Source: Methanobacteriota archaeon | Lineage (GTDB): Archaea > Thermoplasmatota > Thermoplasmata > RBG-16-68-12 | Reading direction: 5' to 3' | Length of the DNA: 48,495 nucleotides | NCBI GenBank assembly: GCA_005879065.1 | Contig: VBLU01000083.1 | Span: 1-48,495, forward strand | Shown: piece by piece, positions 22,983 through 32,346 of the stretch | Position numbering within the stretch: position 1 is the stretch's first letter | How the letters are laid out: each line of letters begins with the position of its first letter | The notes under the pieces: generated by a model | The model's input: the letters and a program-made list of their open reading frames with translations, nothing else | What the model was told of the DNA's origin: nothing | Databases searched by the model: none | Made by a program: the position numbers and the translations under genes

Positions 22983-23088
22983 CTTGTCGTTGCAATTGTC
23001 CGCGGTGCACCATGAAAAGGTGCCCCAAGAATATCATCCGCGATTCTCATTTTCTCCATAAGCGCGACGCCCGCGCACGTGGACAAAG

Positions 23089-23097
23089 CTATTTATG
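23089..23097 (+). promoter_or_regulatory. BoxA-like promoter of herA
   Basis: CTATTTATG, predicted start of transcription near 23120, about 16 nt before the herA ATG. Confidence 0.45.
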
Positions 23098-23135
23098 CCG
23101 TCGCCCGGTTATCGCGCCGCGCATGGGATGCACGC

Positions 23136-24626
23136 ATGGAATCCGCGGCCCACCATAGGCCTTCCGCTCACCATGGCGACGGTTTTGTCGGCGTGATCTA
23201 CGGCGACATCGGCACGACCGCGTTCCGCTGTTCCGTCGCGGAGGCCGTGGAACGGAACGAGTTCGTGCAGGTTCAGCACGAGATGTGCGGCATAGTCCTT
23301 GGCCGGGTCGACGAGATCGAACGGAAGACGGATCTCTCCCTGGACCGTGCGCAACTCCTCGGAGACGGCAATCCCATCGACGTGGAGGAGCGGGTGTCCG
23401 CCCAAATCAGCGTGATTGGATACCGCGACGATCGGGGTCTTCTCCAGGTTCCCAGGACCCCCTTTCGCGCCGGAGAGCCTGTCCACCTCGCCGAGACCGC
23501 GACGATCGAAGAGGTGATCGGCCTGACGGAGGACAAGAAACACGGCGCCTACGTCGGCCTCTTGGCGGGTCATGAGGTGCCCGTCTATCTGGACATCAAC
23601 GCGATGGTCCAGAAGCACGTATCGATCCTGGCCAAAACGGGAGGCGGGAAATCGTACATCGCGGGCGTCCTCATCGAGGAGCTGATGAAACACCACGTGA
23701 CGTGCGTGATCCTTGATCCGCACGGCGAATACGCGTCCCTCCGGGAGAAGGGGAAGTCCCCTCACGGTGCCACGCGATTTCATGTCGAGCCCCGTGCCTA
23801 CGCGGACGTAATCCAAGTGTTTTCGCCCGACACCAAGGTGAATCCGGGGAGTCGACCGCTCAAGTTCACCCTGAGCAACCTCGACGCTCGAGACATCTTG
23901 TCGCTCACCGGCTCTGCGAGGGTTCGGACCCACCTCACAGCCTTGCGCAAAGCCCTCGACCTGCTGCGACAGGCGACGAAGGACTACACGATTCGGGACA
24001 TTGTCCGAGTGCTCGAGCGCGAGGAGGATCCCCAAAACGCCTCTTTGATCGACGAACTCGAGTACCTGAGCGAAGTCGAAATCTTTGCCAAGGAAGGGAC
24101 CCGAATCGACGAACTCGTGATCAAAGGGAAGACGACGATTATCAACTTGAAAGGGGTCCCACCGGATATCCAGGAACTCGTCGTGAATCGCCTGGCGACC
24201 GCGATGTTCGAATTACGAAAGCTCGGTCGAATCCCGCCCATGATGCTGGTCGTCGAGGAGGCCCACAACTTTTGTCCGCAGGTCGGGCAGGTCGCGTCGT
24301 CGAAGGTGTTCCGCACCTTGGCTTCCGAGGGTCGCAAGTTTGGATTGGGCCTTGTGATCATCACCCAGCGGGCGGCGAAGGTCGACAAGAACGTGCTGAG
24401 CCAGTGCAACACCCAAGTCATCCTGAAAGTCACGAACCCGAACGATCTAAAGGCGATCATCGCCAGTGTTGAAGGGCTCACGACATCGATGGCGGAGGAA
24501 ATCTCCCGCCTTCCCATCGGAGTCGCCATCATGACGGGCGGCGGACTTCAGATGCCTTTGATGGTGGAAGTGCGTCCGCGGGAGACGCGACACGGCGGAG
24601 AAAGCGTGAAGGTCATCGAGGACTGA
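23136..24626 (+). CDS. herA: HerA-type DNA translocase (DUF87/FtsK-HerA ATPase)
   Basis: Hexameric ATPase that moves along DNA with NurA, Mre11 and Rad50 in end resection. The protein (496 residues) has the N-terminal HAS-barrel (GVIYGDIGTTAFRC to IGYRDDRG), Walker A AKTGGGKSYIAGVLIEELM, Walker B MMLVVEEAHNFCPQ, and the sensor/arginine-finger region GLGLVIITQRAAKVDKNVLSQC. The end VAIMTGGGLQMPLMVEVRPRE is typical of HerA. ATG 23136 is the first in-frame start after the BoxA. No nurA, mre11 or rad50 is adjacent, which is unusual for archaea. Confidence 0.92.
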   Translation: MESAAHHRPSAHHGDGFVGVIYGDIGTTAFRCSVAEAVERNEFVQVQHEMCGIVLGRVDEIERKTDLSLDRAQLLGDGNPIDVEERVSAQISVIGYRDDRGLLQVPRTPFRAGEPVHLAETATIEEVIGLTEDKKHGAYVGLLAGHEVPVYLDINAMVQKHVSILAKTGGGKSYIAGVLIEELMKHHVTCVILDPHGEYASLREKGKSPHGATRFHVEPRAYADVIQVFSPDTKVNPGSRPLKFTLSNLDARDILSLTGSARVRTHLTALRKALDLLRQATKDYTIRDIVRVLEREEDPQNASLIDELEYLSEVEIFAKEGTRIDELVIKGKTTIINLKGVPPDIQELVVNRLATAMFELRKLGRIPPMMLVVEEAHNFCPQVGQVASSKVFRTLASEGRKFGLGLVIITQRAAKVDKNVLSQCNTQVILKVTNPNDLKAIIASVEGLTTSMAEEISRLPIGVAIMTGGGLQMPLMVEVRPRETRHGGESVKVIED

Positions 24627-24928
24627 CCGTTTCCTCCGGGTGGTCCCCTACCAATTGGATTCTCGGTGATCCGGAGCCGGGCCAGCCGACCGGGTGTGCC
24701 GAGTGAATACAAAGGTGCCCATTGCTACTCACAAGAATACGTGTTTCTCAATAGCACTCGCGCTGTCCGAGGCGTAGTTGGCGTAGAGACCCATGTCGGT
24801 TTTGCACGCAAGGAGACAACAACGGCCAAAGAAGTGCGAACACAACCCGAAGTCCCTTGGAAAGCCTTCGGGCGATCTTAACCCGGCGCGCATTCCGATG
24901 CGAATACGAGTGCGCCGGAGCGAATAGG
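24627..24928 (+). other. Intergenic region upstream of the glycosyltransferase cassette
   Basis: About 300 nt without a convincing gene. It probably carries the promoter of the cassette: an ATCTTAACC element near 24876-24884 would place the transcription start about 20 nt before ATG 24929. An open frame on the minus strand (24729-24968) is Arg/Cys-rich and overlaps the promoter and the first codons of the glycosyltransferase gene, so I do not call it. The stretch is less GC-rich than its neighbours. Confidence 0.5.
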
Positions 24929-26221
24929 ATGGTCGCCATCGCTCAGGTGCCCAGTCCGGATACGTCATGGCCGGCCGCGCCGAGTCATCCCGCGCCTTCC
25001 GCCAATTCTGCCAGGGTGCCGCGCATTGCCTTGTACTCGCAGGGAATGGTCGGCTTCGGTCACATTCGACGTAACGCTTCGATCGCCCAAGCCCTTCGCC
25101 ATTCCACGCTGCAGCCAGACGTCATGTTGATTGCCGAAGCCTGGCAGGCCGGAGCGCTCCTCATGCCTCCCGGCGTGGACTGTGTGACGCTTCCCGCGCT
25201 CCGTCGTGAAGCCGACGGTGGCTACAACCCGCGTTTTCTCCTCGATGTTTCCGAGGGAGAACTCATCGCCTTGCGGAGCCGGGTGATCCGCAGTGCGATG
25301 GAAGTATTCGCCCCGGACCTCTTGGTCGTGGATTACTTGCCCCTCGGTGTCGCCGGTGAACTCGCTCCAACCCTGGAATTCTTGAAACGACGGGGTAAGA
25401 CCCGCCTGGTCCTTGGTCTCCGTGACGTGCTCTACGACCCGGAGACTGTCAAGCGTTCGTGGGCGAGCCATGAAAATATCGTCGCGATCGAAAATTTCTA
25501 CGACTCCGTCTGGATCTACGGTGATCCCACCGTCTTCGACCCGCTTCGCGAATACGATCTCGTGGAGTCTGTGGTGACGAAGGCGCGACACACGGGATAC
25601 TTGGACCAACGCCCGCGGCTTGAGTACGCGAAGGCAGAGGCTGCGCCCCTCGTCGCGAATCTTCCGTCGGGTAAGATTGCGTTGTGTCTCGTTGGAGGTG
25701 GATACGACGGAGGTGCCCTCGCGGAGGCTTTCGTTCAGAGCGATTTGCCTCTCGATACGACGGGTGTCGTTGTGACCGGTCCGTTGATGCCCTGGGAAGA
25801 GCGCCAGCACATCCGCCTCGAGGCCGAGGGACGCTCTCAGTTCCGCGTCCTGGACTTTGTGCACGACCCGACACCGTTGATCGATCGCGCCGACCGGATC
25901 ATCGCTATGGGAGGCTACAACACGGTATGTGAGGCCCTCTCGTTTGAGAAACACGCCTTGATCGTGCCTCGGGTAAAACCCGAATCCGAGCAGTGGATCC
26001 GCGCCCAACGCCTCCGCGACCTCGGTTTGGTTGACGTGTTGCATCCGGGCGCCCTGACCCCTGAGGCGTTGACGGAGTGGCTCGCGAGCGATCTGGGACC
26101 CCCTCCAGCGAGTCGCAGTCGGATCGATTTCGACGGGTTGACCCGGATACCGGCGATGGTCGCGGAGCTGCTGGACGCCCCCTTCACCCACACGCCGGGC
26201 GACATGCCTCTGCCCTTATGA
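24929..26221 (+). CDS. Predicted GT-B glycosyltransferase (COG4671/MurG-like), first of tandem pair
   Basis: A 430-residue GT-B-fold enzyme. The N-terminal donor/acceptor loop is IALYSQGMVGFGHIRRNASIAQAL, and the C-terminal nucleotide-sugar half has CLVGGGYDGG, VVTGPLMPWEERQHI, IIAMGGYNTVCEALSFEKHALIVPRVKPESEQWIRAQRL, the MurG-like GGxN(T/S)xxE signature. There are no membrane helices, so it is probably cytoplasmic or peripheral. Sugar and acceptor are unknown. ATG 24929 was chosen as the first in-frame start after the candidate BoxA. Its stop overlaps the next start by ATGA (26218-26221). It begins the cassette of two transferases, two kinases and an exporter. Confidence 0.85.
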   Translation: MVAIAQVPSPDTSWPAAPSHPAPSANSARVPRIALYSQGMVGFGHIRRNASIAQALRHSTLQPDVMLIAEAWQAGALLMPPGVDCVTLPALRREADGGYNPRFLLDVSEGELIALRSRVIRSAMEVFAPDLLVVDYLPLGVAGELAPTLEFLKRRGKTRLVLGLRDVLYDPETVKRSWASHENIVAIENFYDSVWIYGDPTVFDPLREYDLVESVVTKARHTGYLDQRPRLEYAKAEAAPLVANLPSGKIALCLVGGGYDGGALAEAFVQSDLPLDTTGVVVTGPLMPWEERQHIRLEAEGRSQFRVLDFVHDPTPLIDRADRIIAMGGYNTVCEALSFEKHALIVPRVKPESEQWIRAQRLRDLGLVDVLHPGALTPEALTEWLASDLGPPPASRSRIDFDGLTRIPAMVAELLDAPFTHTPGDMPLPL

Positions 26222-27492
26222 CCGCATCCATGAGCAACGGGATTCGCACGTTTCTGATGTACGCCCAGGATGGCAAAGGGATGGGGCACATCACCCGGAC
26301 CACGACGATCGCCAAGCATCTCCTCGCGGCCCATCCGAATTCAGTCGCCTACATCACGACGGAGTCCCCGGTGATCGGGGAGTTCACCCTCCCTGAACGT
26401 TGCGACTACCTGAAGTTGCCCAGGCGAATGAGCCCGACCACGATGGTCGAGACGGAAGCGGAACATGAGGCGGCCATCGATCATTTCCGGATCCACGTCC
26501 GATCCCGAATCCTGCGAGAGGCTGCGCTCTCGTTGGTCCCTGACCTCGTGCTGGTCGACCATGAACCCCTCGGTCGGAAAGGGGAGTTTCGGGAAGGCCT
26601 GTACGCGTTGAAGGAGAAGTCCCCCTCGACGAAGTTCGTGTTCGGCCTGCGAGACATCATGGACGGTGTCACTCGGATTCGGGCCCAGTGGCGAGACCTG
26701 GGGGTCTACGACGCCCTTGAGAACGTGTACGACGGCATCGCCGTATACGGCTCGCGGGACATGTATGACGTGGCGGAAGCCTATGCCATCCCGCCGTCCG
26801 TGCGTCCCAAGTTGCACTATTGCGGGTACGTCGTCCGGGATGTCGAGTGTACGAATATAGACGAGATTCGTGAGCGGTACCACGTCCCTTCGAAAGGACC
26901 CCTAGTCGTCGCGACCGTCGGCGGAGGAATCGACGGGTATCCGGTGCTGGAGGCCGCGTACACGGCCGTCCAACACTTGCAGTCGGTCCATCCCAATCTC
27001 AACGCCGTCTTCGTGACCGGACCGCTCATGCCTCTCGAACAGCAGGAGAAACTTCGCGCGCGAGCCACGGCGACGTGCCGCGTCCTTACCCGGGCCGACA
27101 ATTTTCAGCTCATGGCCGCGGCCGACGCCATCGTCAGCATGGGCGGATACAACAGCGTGTGCGAAGCACTGTCTGTCGGTCGACCTCTAGTAATCGTGCC
27201 CCGGTCCACGCACAAAATCGAGCAGCAGATCCGAGCCGAGACCCTCGCAGCGCACGGCCTCGCTCGATGGATCCACCCCAAAGACCTGAACGGGGGCGAA
27301 GGCCTCGCCCAGGCTCTGGAATGGGCGTTGACGCGGGATCCGCGGGAGCACGCTCGACTCGTTCGAAAGATTATCCCCTCCTTCGACGGAGCTTCAAACC
27401 TGACCGCGTACGTTTCTGGCTGGCTGAGCGAAGAGGGAATGGGTGGCCGAGCCGATGCCCGGGAGCAACTGTCAACGGAGGGATGGGCATGA
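26218..27492 (+). CDS. Predicted GT-B glycosyltransferase, second of tandem pair
   Basis: A 424-residue paralogue of the preceding gene. It has LMYAQDGKGMGHITRTTTIAKHL in the first half and VATVGGGIDGYPVLEAAY, VFVTGPLMPLEQQEKL, AIVSMGGYNSVCEALSVGRPLVIVPR in the second. The conserved DHEPLG and FGLRDIMD segments match DYLPLG and LGLRDVLY of the first copy, so the pair arose by duplication. Starts are ATG 26218 (coupled, ATGA) or ATG 26230. Two enzymes in tandem suggest that two sugars are added, or that they form a heterodimer (inference). The next gene overlaps by ATGA at 27489-27492. Confidence 0.85.
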   Translation: MTASMSNGIRTFLMYAQDGKGMGHITRTTTIAKHLLAAHPNSVAYITTESPVIGEFTLPERCDYLKLPRRMSPTTMVETEAEHEAAIDHFRIHVRSRILREAALSLVPDLVLVDHEPLGRKGEFREGLYALKEKSPSTKFVFGLRDIMDGVTRIRAQWRDLGVYDALENVYDGIAVYGSRDMYDVAEAYAIPPSVRPKLHYCGYVVRDVECTNIDEIRERYHVPSKGPLVVATVGGGIDGYPVLEAAYTAVQHLQSVHPNLNAVFVTGPLMPLEQQEKLRARATATCRVLTRADNFQLMAAADAIVSMGGYNSVCEALSVGRPLVIVPRSTHKIEQQIRAETLAAHGLARWIHPKDLNGGEGLAQALEWALTRDPREHARLVRKIIPSFDGASNLTAYVSGWLSEEGMGGRADAREQLSTEGWA

Positions 27493-28469
27493 ATCCGGCC
27501 GGGACGCTCCAACCGGACGAGACCCACGCGGTATTGAGCGGAGCGCTGCGCGAATTGGAGGGAGTTGGCGCTCGGCTCGAGGGTTGGACCGCGGACGATA
27601 CCTTCACGCGGTTCGGGAAACGGCGCGTGGTCCGCTATGAGCTAGAAGCCCGGTTGGCCGGAGGTCCCCATATCTGTCGATACAAATGGGTCGGCAAATT
27701 TTACGATCGGGATGAAGACGCCCGCAGAGTCGCCACCGTCCTTCGCGAGCTGGGGGAGTCGAACGCCCACGCTGAATTCGGTCTCGCGGTTCCGAGCGTC
27801 CTCGCTTACCACGCACCACGGCGTCTCTTGTTGTTGACGTACGAGTCGGGCGAGTCGATGACGACGGCGATGGCACACGACACGCAGACGATTTTAGCCG
27901 CGATCGGGCGCGCGCTGGCGACCTTGCACTCCCTTCCCATCGCCCCGACTCGGACGCTCTTTCCGAACACCGTCCTCGAGGATATCCGGCCAAGAGTTCG
28001 GGATCTTTGCGAACGGTTCCCCAGCGAAGCTAGTTCCCTCGAGAGCGCCCTCGATGCCCTGGAGCGCGATGCACCGCCATTTCCCTCGGCGCCGTCCTTC
28101 GTCCATGGCGACTTCGGCCCTGCCAATCTCCTCTGGAGGGCGGGCCACGTCGTCGTGTTGGATTTCGACAAATGCGCGCTAGGTGACCCGGCGTGCGACC
28201 TGGGCAACCTATTCGCACAGCTGTTCCGAACTACAATCAAAAGGCCGGAAATCCTGAGGGATTTCCCCTCCGCGCGCGCGTCGGTCCTCAGGTCCTACAT
28301 CCATTGGTCTCCGCCCAACTCGGATTTGGACTCACGGATCGCATGGTATGAGCGGGCAACTTTGTTGCGGAAAATTCACGGATTGCTGTTCAGCAAGAGC
28401 CGAGACCAACATCCGGACGCGGTTCGGCAACGTCAAGCGGAAGCGGTCCAGTTGCTGGGGATGGAATAG
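27489..28469 (+). CDS. APH-fold phosphotransferase 1 of the cassette
   Basis: Aminoglycoside-phosphotransferase/choline-kinase fold, 326 residues. The catalytic loop FVHGDFGPANLLW (Asp about 208) and the metal-binding VVVLDFDKCALGDPACDLGNLF (Asp 225) are intact. The N-lobe has VVRYELEARLAGG then RYKWVGKFY with a candidate ATP-binding Lys. The substrate is unknown: sugars, aminoglycosides, amino-alcohols and lipids are all used in this fold. A Shine-Dalgarno GGAGGG stands about 7 nt before ATG 27489, which overlaps the previous stop (ATGA). It is followed 2 nt later by a second kinase. Confidence 0.87.
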   Translation: MNPAGTLQPDETHAVLSGALRELEGVGARLEGWTADDTFTRFGKRRVVRYELEARLAGGPHICRYKWVGKFYDRDEDARRVATVLRELGESNAHAEFGLAVPSVLAYHAPRRLLLLTYESGESMTTAMAHDTQTILAAIGRALATLHSLPIAPTRTLFPNTVLEDIRPRVRDLCERFPSEASSLESALDALERDAPPFPSAPSFVHGDFGPANLLWRAGHVVVLDFDKCALGDPACDLGNLFAQLFRTTIKRPEILRDFPSARASVLRSYIHWSPPNSDLDSRIAWYERATLLRKIHGLLFSKSRDQHPDAVRQRQAEAVQLLGME

Positions 28470-28471
28470 CC

Positions 28472-29953
28472 ATGCGCGGTCAACCGGAACAACGGAATTC
28501 GCCGCCGACCTCGGTCCAGCCCCTGGACTCGGAGCGTGCATCCCATTCGGGGAGTGACGAACGGTTCGACCCCGGCCGAACAGACGGGTTCCCTTTCGAT
28601 CCCGACTTTCCGCAGCTCCCGATCGCGGCGAACCCCGACCTGATGCTCGACGTCTTCCGAGCCAAACTGAAGCCGGTCGCGAACAAGAAGTACGAAATCC
28701 AAGCGTGCAAGCCGTTCCGCTTCCGGTGCCGGCAGTCAAAGTCTCGTCATGTGTTACAATACACCCTCCGCATCGCCGAGCCGTCTACGGGTCGCCGGTG
28801 GGACCAGCCGGTGACTGGGGTCCTGTATGCTGACGAAAGCAAAGCCGAGCGGCGGTGGCAAGAGATGCAGGCCAAGGATCCACGCCGAGGAATTCCTTCG
28901 GAGTGGCTCACGTTCGAACCGGTCAGCATCGTTCCTGGCCTCCGAATGCTGGTCCAGATCTTTCCCTACGATCGGAGACTTCGGACCCTCGGGCCGATGA
29001 TAGGAGCGGTTGGGCGCGACGTTGACCCCCTACTCCTGGCCCGCATCGGTCCCGGCGAATGGGAAGTGGAAGATCGGACAATCGAAACGGCGAGGTACCG
29101 AACCGAACGCGGGGCCGTTCTCCGCTACTCAATACGGGCACGAGATGTCCAGTCGGATCGGCGTGAGACCTTGGCCTCCTACTTGAAAGTGTATCGAAAC
29201 GAGCGCGGTGCGGAAACATGGCAGTTCCTGCGATTGATGTCCGAGAAGGCCGGAGGCGGACCACAGCCCTACGACGTGATTCGGCCGATTGCCTATTTGA
29301 GCGAGCACCGCACCCTTGTGATGGAAGAAGCTCCCGGCGCTCCGCTGACCCAACTGCTGCTTCGCGCGGGAGATCCGGCCGAGGCGGTACGACCCGTCGC
29401 TCGGGCTCTTGCAGTTTTCCATCAAGACCATATCCCGGCCACCCGGCACGAATCGCTCACGGACGCATTGAAAACCATTCGAAAGGCGGCAACTCTCGTC
29501 GAGTGGACGTGCCCCGAGGCGCGGGATGCGATCCAAGCGATCATGGCCGAAGTGACTGCTGGCTTGCAAGAGGCACCGCCTACGCCGATTCACGGGGATC
29601 TCAAGCCGGACCATCTCTTTGTGTCCGGCCAGCAGGTGCTCTTCATCGATCTCGACTCGGTCGCGTTCGGCGACCCGGTTCGAGACGTGGCATCATTTTT
29701 CGCTCACCTGGCAAGCAGGGCCGGGATGCGTTCGATGCCCGAAGATCGGGCTTGTGCAGCGGCGGCCGCCTTCGTTGAAGAATACTTCCGGCACGCGCCG
29801 AGTTCGTGGCGCAAACGTCTCCCCCTGCACAGCGCAGCCGCCTTCCTTGAGGTGGCGGCAGGCATCTTCCGGGCTCAAGAGCCGGGTTGGCGGGAAACGC
29901 TCGCTTGGATCATCGAAGCGGCACAACGCGCCTGCGAGGAGGTCCCTGATTGA
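28472..29953 (+). CDS. APH-fold phosphotransferase 2, with an apparently duplicated N-lobe
   Basis: A 493-residue kinase. The C-lobe is canonical: PIHGDLKPDHLFV (Asp 376) and VLFIDLDSVAFGDPVRDVASFF (Asp 393). In front of it are two successive N-lobe-like units: HVLQYTLRIAEP with GVLYADESKAERRWQ (residues about 93-132), and AVLRYSIRARDV with LASYLKVYRNERGAETW (about 215-250). The first 50 residues are disordered and acidic. This size is large for the family (usually 270-350). The start ATG 28472 is 2 nt after the first kinase stop; its TGA overlaps the TTG of the exporter. The substrate is unknown. Confidence 0.85.
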   Translation: MRGQPEQRNSPPTSVQPLDSERASHSGSDERFDPGRTDGFPFDPDFPQLPIAANPDLMLDVFRAKLKPVANKKYEIQACKPFRFRCRQSKSRHVLQYTLRIAEPSTGRRWDQPVTGVLYADESKAERRWQEMQAKDPRRGIPSEWLTFEPVSIVPGLRMLVQIFPYDRRLRTLGPMIGAVGRDVDPLLLARIGPGEWEVEDRTIETARYRTERGAVLRYSIRARDVQSDRRETLASYLKVYRNERGAETWQFLRLMSEKAGGGPQPYDVIRPIAYLSEHRTLVMEEAPGAPLTQLLLRAGDPAEAVRPVARALAVFHQDHIPATRHESLTDALKTIRKAATLVEWTCPEARDAIQAIMAEVTAGLQEAPPTPIHGDLKPDHLFVSGQQVLFIDLDSVAFGDPVRDVASFFAHLASRAGMRSMPEDRACAAAAAFVEEYFRHAPSSWRKRLPLHSAAAFLEVAAGIFRAQEPGWRETLAWIIEAAQRACEEVPD

Positions 29954-32346
29954 CCGGGTCAGACGAGGGACCGGAGGACCAGGAGGGACGATCGCCGCGG
30001 AAGCGTGTTGATGGAGAGGAGGAGAATCGGCCTGCGGCTGAACGAACGTACTCGGAACTGCTCGACCAGATTCGCGTCACGGACGAGCGGTACGCGGAGC
30101 TCCTAGACGAGCTGAGGTCCCTCAGCGAGCCGAGAGCGTCTGCTGGTGGGCGCGGGACTCGGTCGACCAGCGTGCCCCCAATGTCGATTTCCGAATCAGG
30201 AAGCGTTCGTTTTCGGGACCTCCCCACGACCCGACGTCGCTGGATCGCCAAGTCGGTCGCGGTGATCCTCACCGGCCTCTCTACCTTTGCGTGGCTGCTG
30301 GGCTATCTCGCGTCCGCCTACAACATCCAGGTGGCGTTGTTCGCCCTCCCACGGGAATTCGGTCGCTCATTCCTCTCCGATTTCCAGCTCTTACTCTTGC
30401 AGATTGCCGCACCGGTTCTCGCTTGGGGAATCTGGGGCGTCATCGCCACTCAAGAAAGGCGGCGATGGGTCCGGGCCCACGTCCTCAGCTCCCCGAGCCG
30501 GTCCGGGTCCGAAATCTCTCCCTCGCAGGTCCCTGGGACCAGCCCATCTACGGTTCGGAGCGATTCAGAACCGGGTCGGAAACAAACCCTCCGGCGGCTC
30601 TTGTCCTATGTGAGGCCGCACTGGCCCTATGCGGCCGGGATCATGGCAGGACTCGTCATCGCCGCCCTGATGGACCTAACGCAGGTGTGGATCCTTGCAT
30701 TTCTCTTCATCGGGCAGGTTGTTCGGCTGGGGCACGTGGAGCTCCTTCCAAATGTGCTCCTCCTGCTCGGCACGACCTTCGCCGTCAAAGAGGTCTCCTC
30801 GTTTGTCAAGGATTATCTGTCGGAGATCCTGGCTCAGAAGACCGTGCACCGACTCCGATCCGATCTATACGAGAACATCGAGCGAATGCCCATGAGCTTC
30901 CTCGATACGTCGCGTTCCGGCGAGCTCATCTCCCGCGTCGTCAGCGACACGAACGAAGTGGAACGGGTCCTCACGGACAATGTCGCCGATTTCCTCTCGA
31001 ACGCGGTTATGGTCGCGGGCGCCCTCGGCCTGCTGTTCTTCGTGAACGCTAGACTCGCTCTACTCGTTACGCCACCCGCCCTCGTCATGGTCATCGTCGT
31101 GAACCGATTCAAGAAGTCCATCAAACAGTCCTCGAGAAAAATCCGCGAAGCGGTCGCCGAACTCACCGCGAAGGCCTTCGAGGTCATCTCCGGGCTCCGT
31201 ATCGTGAAGAGTTTCCGGATGGAGCACCACGAGGCAAACGCCTTTCGCGATCGGTCCTGGGCGATCGCCCGGGCCAAGGTCCGCCTGGCTCGGCTCTCCG
31301 GAGCCTATTCTTCGACCGTGGATTTCCTGACCTTGTGCTCCCTCGCGGTGTTCGTCTGGTTCTCGGCGCCGGCGGTGATTAGCGGCGACCTGACGGTCGC
31401 AGTAGCGGTTGCCTTCCTAGGGTACATGGACAAGGTGTTCAAGCCTCTCGTCGTCCTCAGCAAGGTCAATTTCACGGTCCAGAAGGCCGTGGCGGCCGCT
31501 GACCGCATCTTCGAATTCATGGATGCAAAAGTGGAAATCTTGGAGGCCCCCGGAAGTCTCGTGCCGCAGACGATCGAGGGACGCATCCAGTTCGACCGGG
31601 TCACGTTCGGATATCGGCCTAACCGATACGTGCTCGAAGACTTCTCGTTGACGATCGAGCCTGGGGAGACGGTTGCGGTCGTCGGATCGAGCGGTGTGGG
31701 CAAATCCACGATCGTCAACCTGCTCCTCCGGTTCTACGAGCCGGTCGCGGGCCGGATTTCTATCGACGGATACCCCCTCGATCGGTTGAGCTTGAGTTGC
31801 CTGCGGAACAAGATCGGCCTTGTCATGCAGGAGCCGGTCCTCTTCTCCGGATCGATTCGGGAGAACATCATGTATGGCGACGTTCACGCATCGGAGGAGA
31901 ACGTCGTGTTGGCAGCGCAGTCCGCGAATGCCCACGATTTCATCGAGGGCATGCCGAAGGGATATGATACGCAGATTGGCGAGCGCGGAGTCACCCTGTC
32001 CGTCGGCCAGAGGCAACGGATTGCGATTGCTCGTGTTCTCCTGAAGAACCCGAGCATCCTCATACTTGATGAGGCGACATCGAACATCGACTCCGAATCG
32101 GAATCGCTCATTCAAGACGCGTTACGCAAGCTTGCACAACGCAGGACGATGATCATCATCGGGCACCGGCTTTCGTCGATCATGGATGCGGACCGGATCG
32201 TGGTGCTCGAGGATGGAGGGATCGCCGAGGTCGGGACCCACGAAGATCTCCTAGGGAAAGGAGGAGTCTACGCGCGGTTGTACGAGGCCCAGATTGATCG
32301 GGGAGCTCCCGAGGAGGCGCCCCACAACCAACTCGACGCCGTGTAA
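29950..32346 (+). CDS. Half-size ABC exporter (MsbA/type I) with an extra N-terminal domain
   Basis: Fused permease-ATPase of 798 residues. Residues 1-95 are hydrophilic (helix YSELLDQIRVTDERYAELLDELR). Two extra membrane segments follow (about 99-121 and 146-167), then a linker and the canonical six-helix permease (from about 225). The ATPase has Walker A VVGSSGVGKSTIVNLLLRF (about 578), Q-loop GLVMQEPVLFSGSIRENI, signature TLSVGQRQRIAIARVLL (LSVGQ instead of LSGGQ), Walker B SILILDEATSNIDSE and a His switch IIGHRLSSI. TTG 29950 overlaps the kinase stop (TTGA), so it is coupled. It probably exports the cassette product, as a homodimer (inference). Confidence 0.9.
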   Translation: MTGSDEGPEDQEGRSPRKRVDGEEENRPAAERTYSELLDQIRVTDERYAELLDELRSLSEPRASAGGRGTRSTSVPPMSISESGSVRFRDLPTTRRRWIAKSVAVILTGLSTFAWLLGYLASAYNIQVALFALPREFGRSFLSDFQLLLLQIAAPVLAWGIWGVIATQERRRWVRAHVLSSPSRSGSEISPSQVPGTSPSTVRSDSEPGRKQTLRRLLSYVRPHWPYAAGIMAGLVIAALMDLTQVWILAFLFIGQVVRLGHVELLPNVLLLLGTTFAVKEVSSFVKDYLSEILAQKTVHRLRSDLYENIERMPMSFLDTSRSGELISRVVSDTNEVERVLTDNVADFLSNAVMVAGALGLLFFVNARLALLVTPPALVMVIVVNRFKKSIKQSSRKIREAVAELTAKAFEVISGLRIVKSFRMEHHEANAFRDRSWAIARAKVRLARLSGAYSSTVDFLTLCSLAVFVWFSAPAVISGDLTVAVAVAFLGYMDKVFKPLVVLSKVNFTVQKAVAAADRIFEFMDAKVEILEAPGSLVPQTIEGRIQFDRVTFGYRPNRYVLEDFSLTIEPGETVAVVGSSGVGKSTIVNLLLRFYEPVAGRISIDGYPLDRLSLSCLRNKIGLVMQEPVLFSGSIRENIMYGDVHASEENVVLAAQSANAHDFIEGMPKGYDTQIGERGVTLSVGQRQRIAIARVLLKNPSILILDEATSNIDSESESLIQDALRKLAQRRTMIIIGHRLSSIMDADRIVVLEDGGIAEVGTHEDLLGKGGVYARLYEAQIDRGAPEEAPHNQLDAV

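Noticed and set aside
22838..23158. Plus-strand ORF with a CRCNCPRC motif between tmk and herA
   Set aside because: The Cys cluster lies in an otherwise Arg/Ser-rich frame with poor codon pattern, and it runs through the herA promoter.
24729..24968. Small minus-strand ORF upstream of the glycosyltransferases
   Set aside because: Arg/Cys-rich composition, no motif, and it overlaps the cassette promoter region and start codon.
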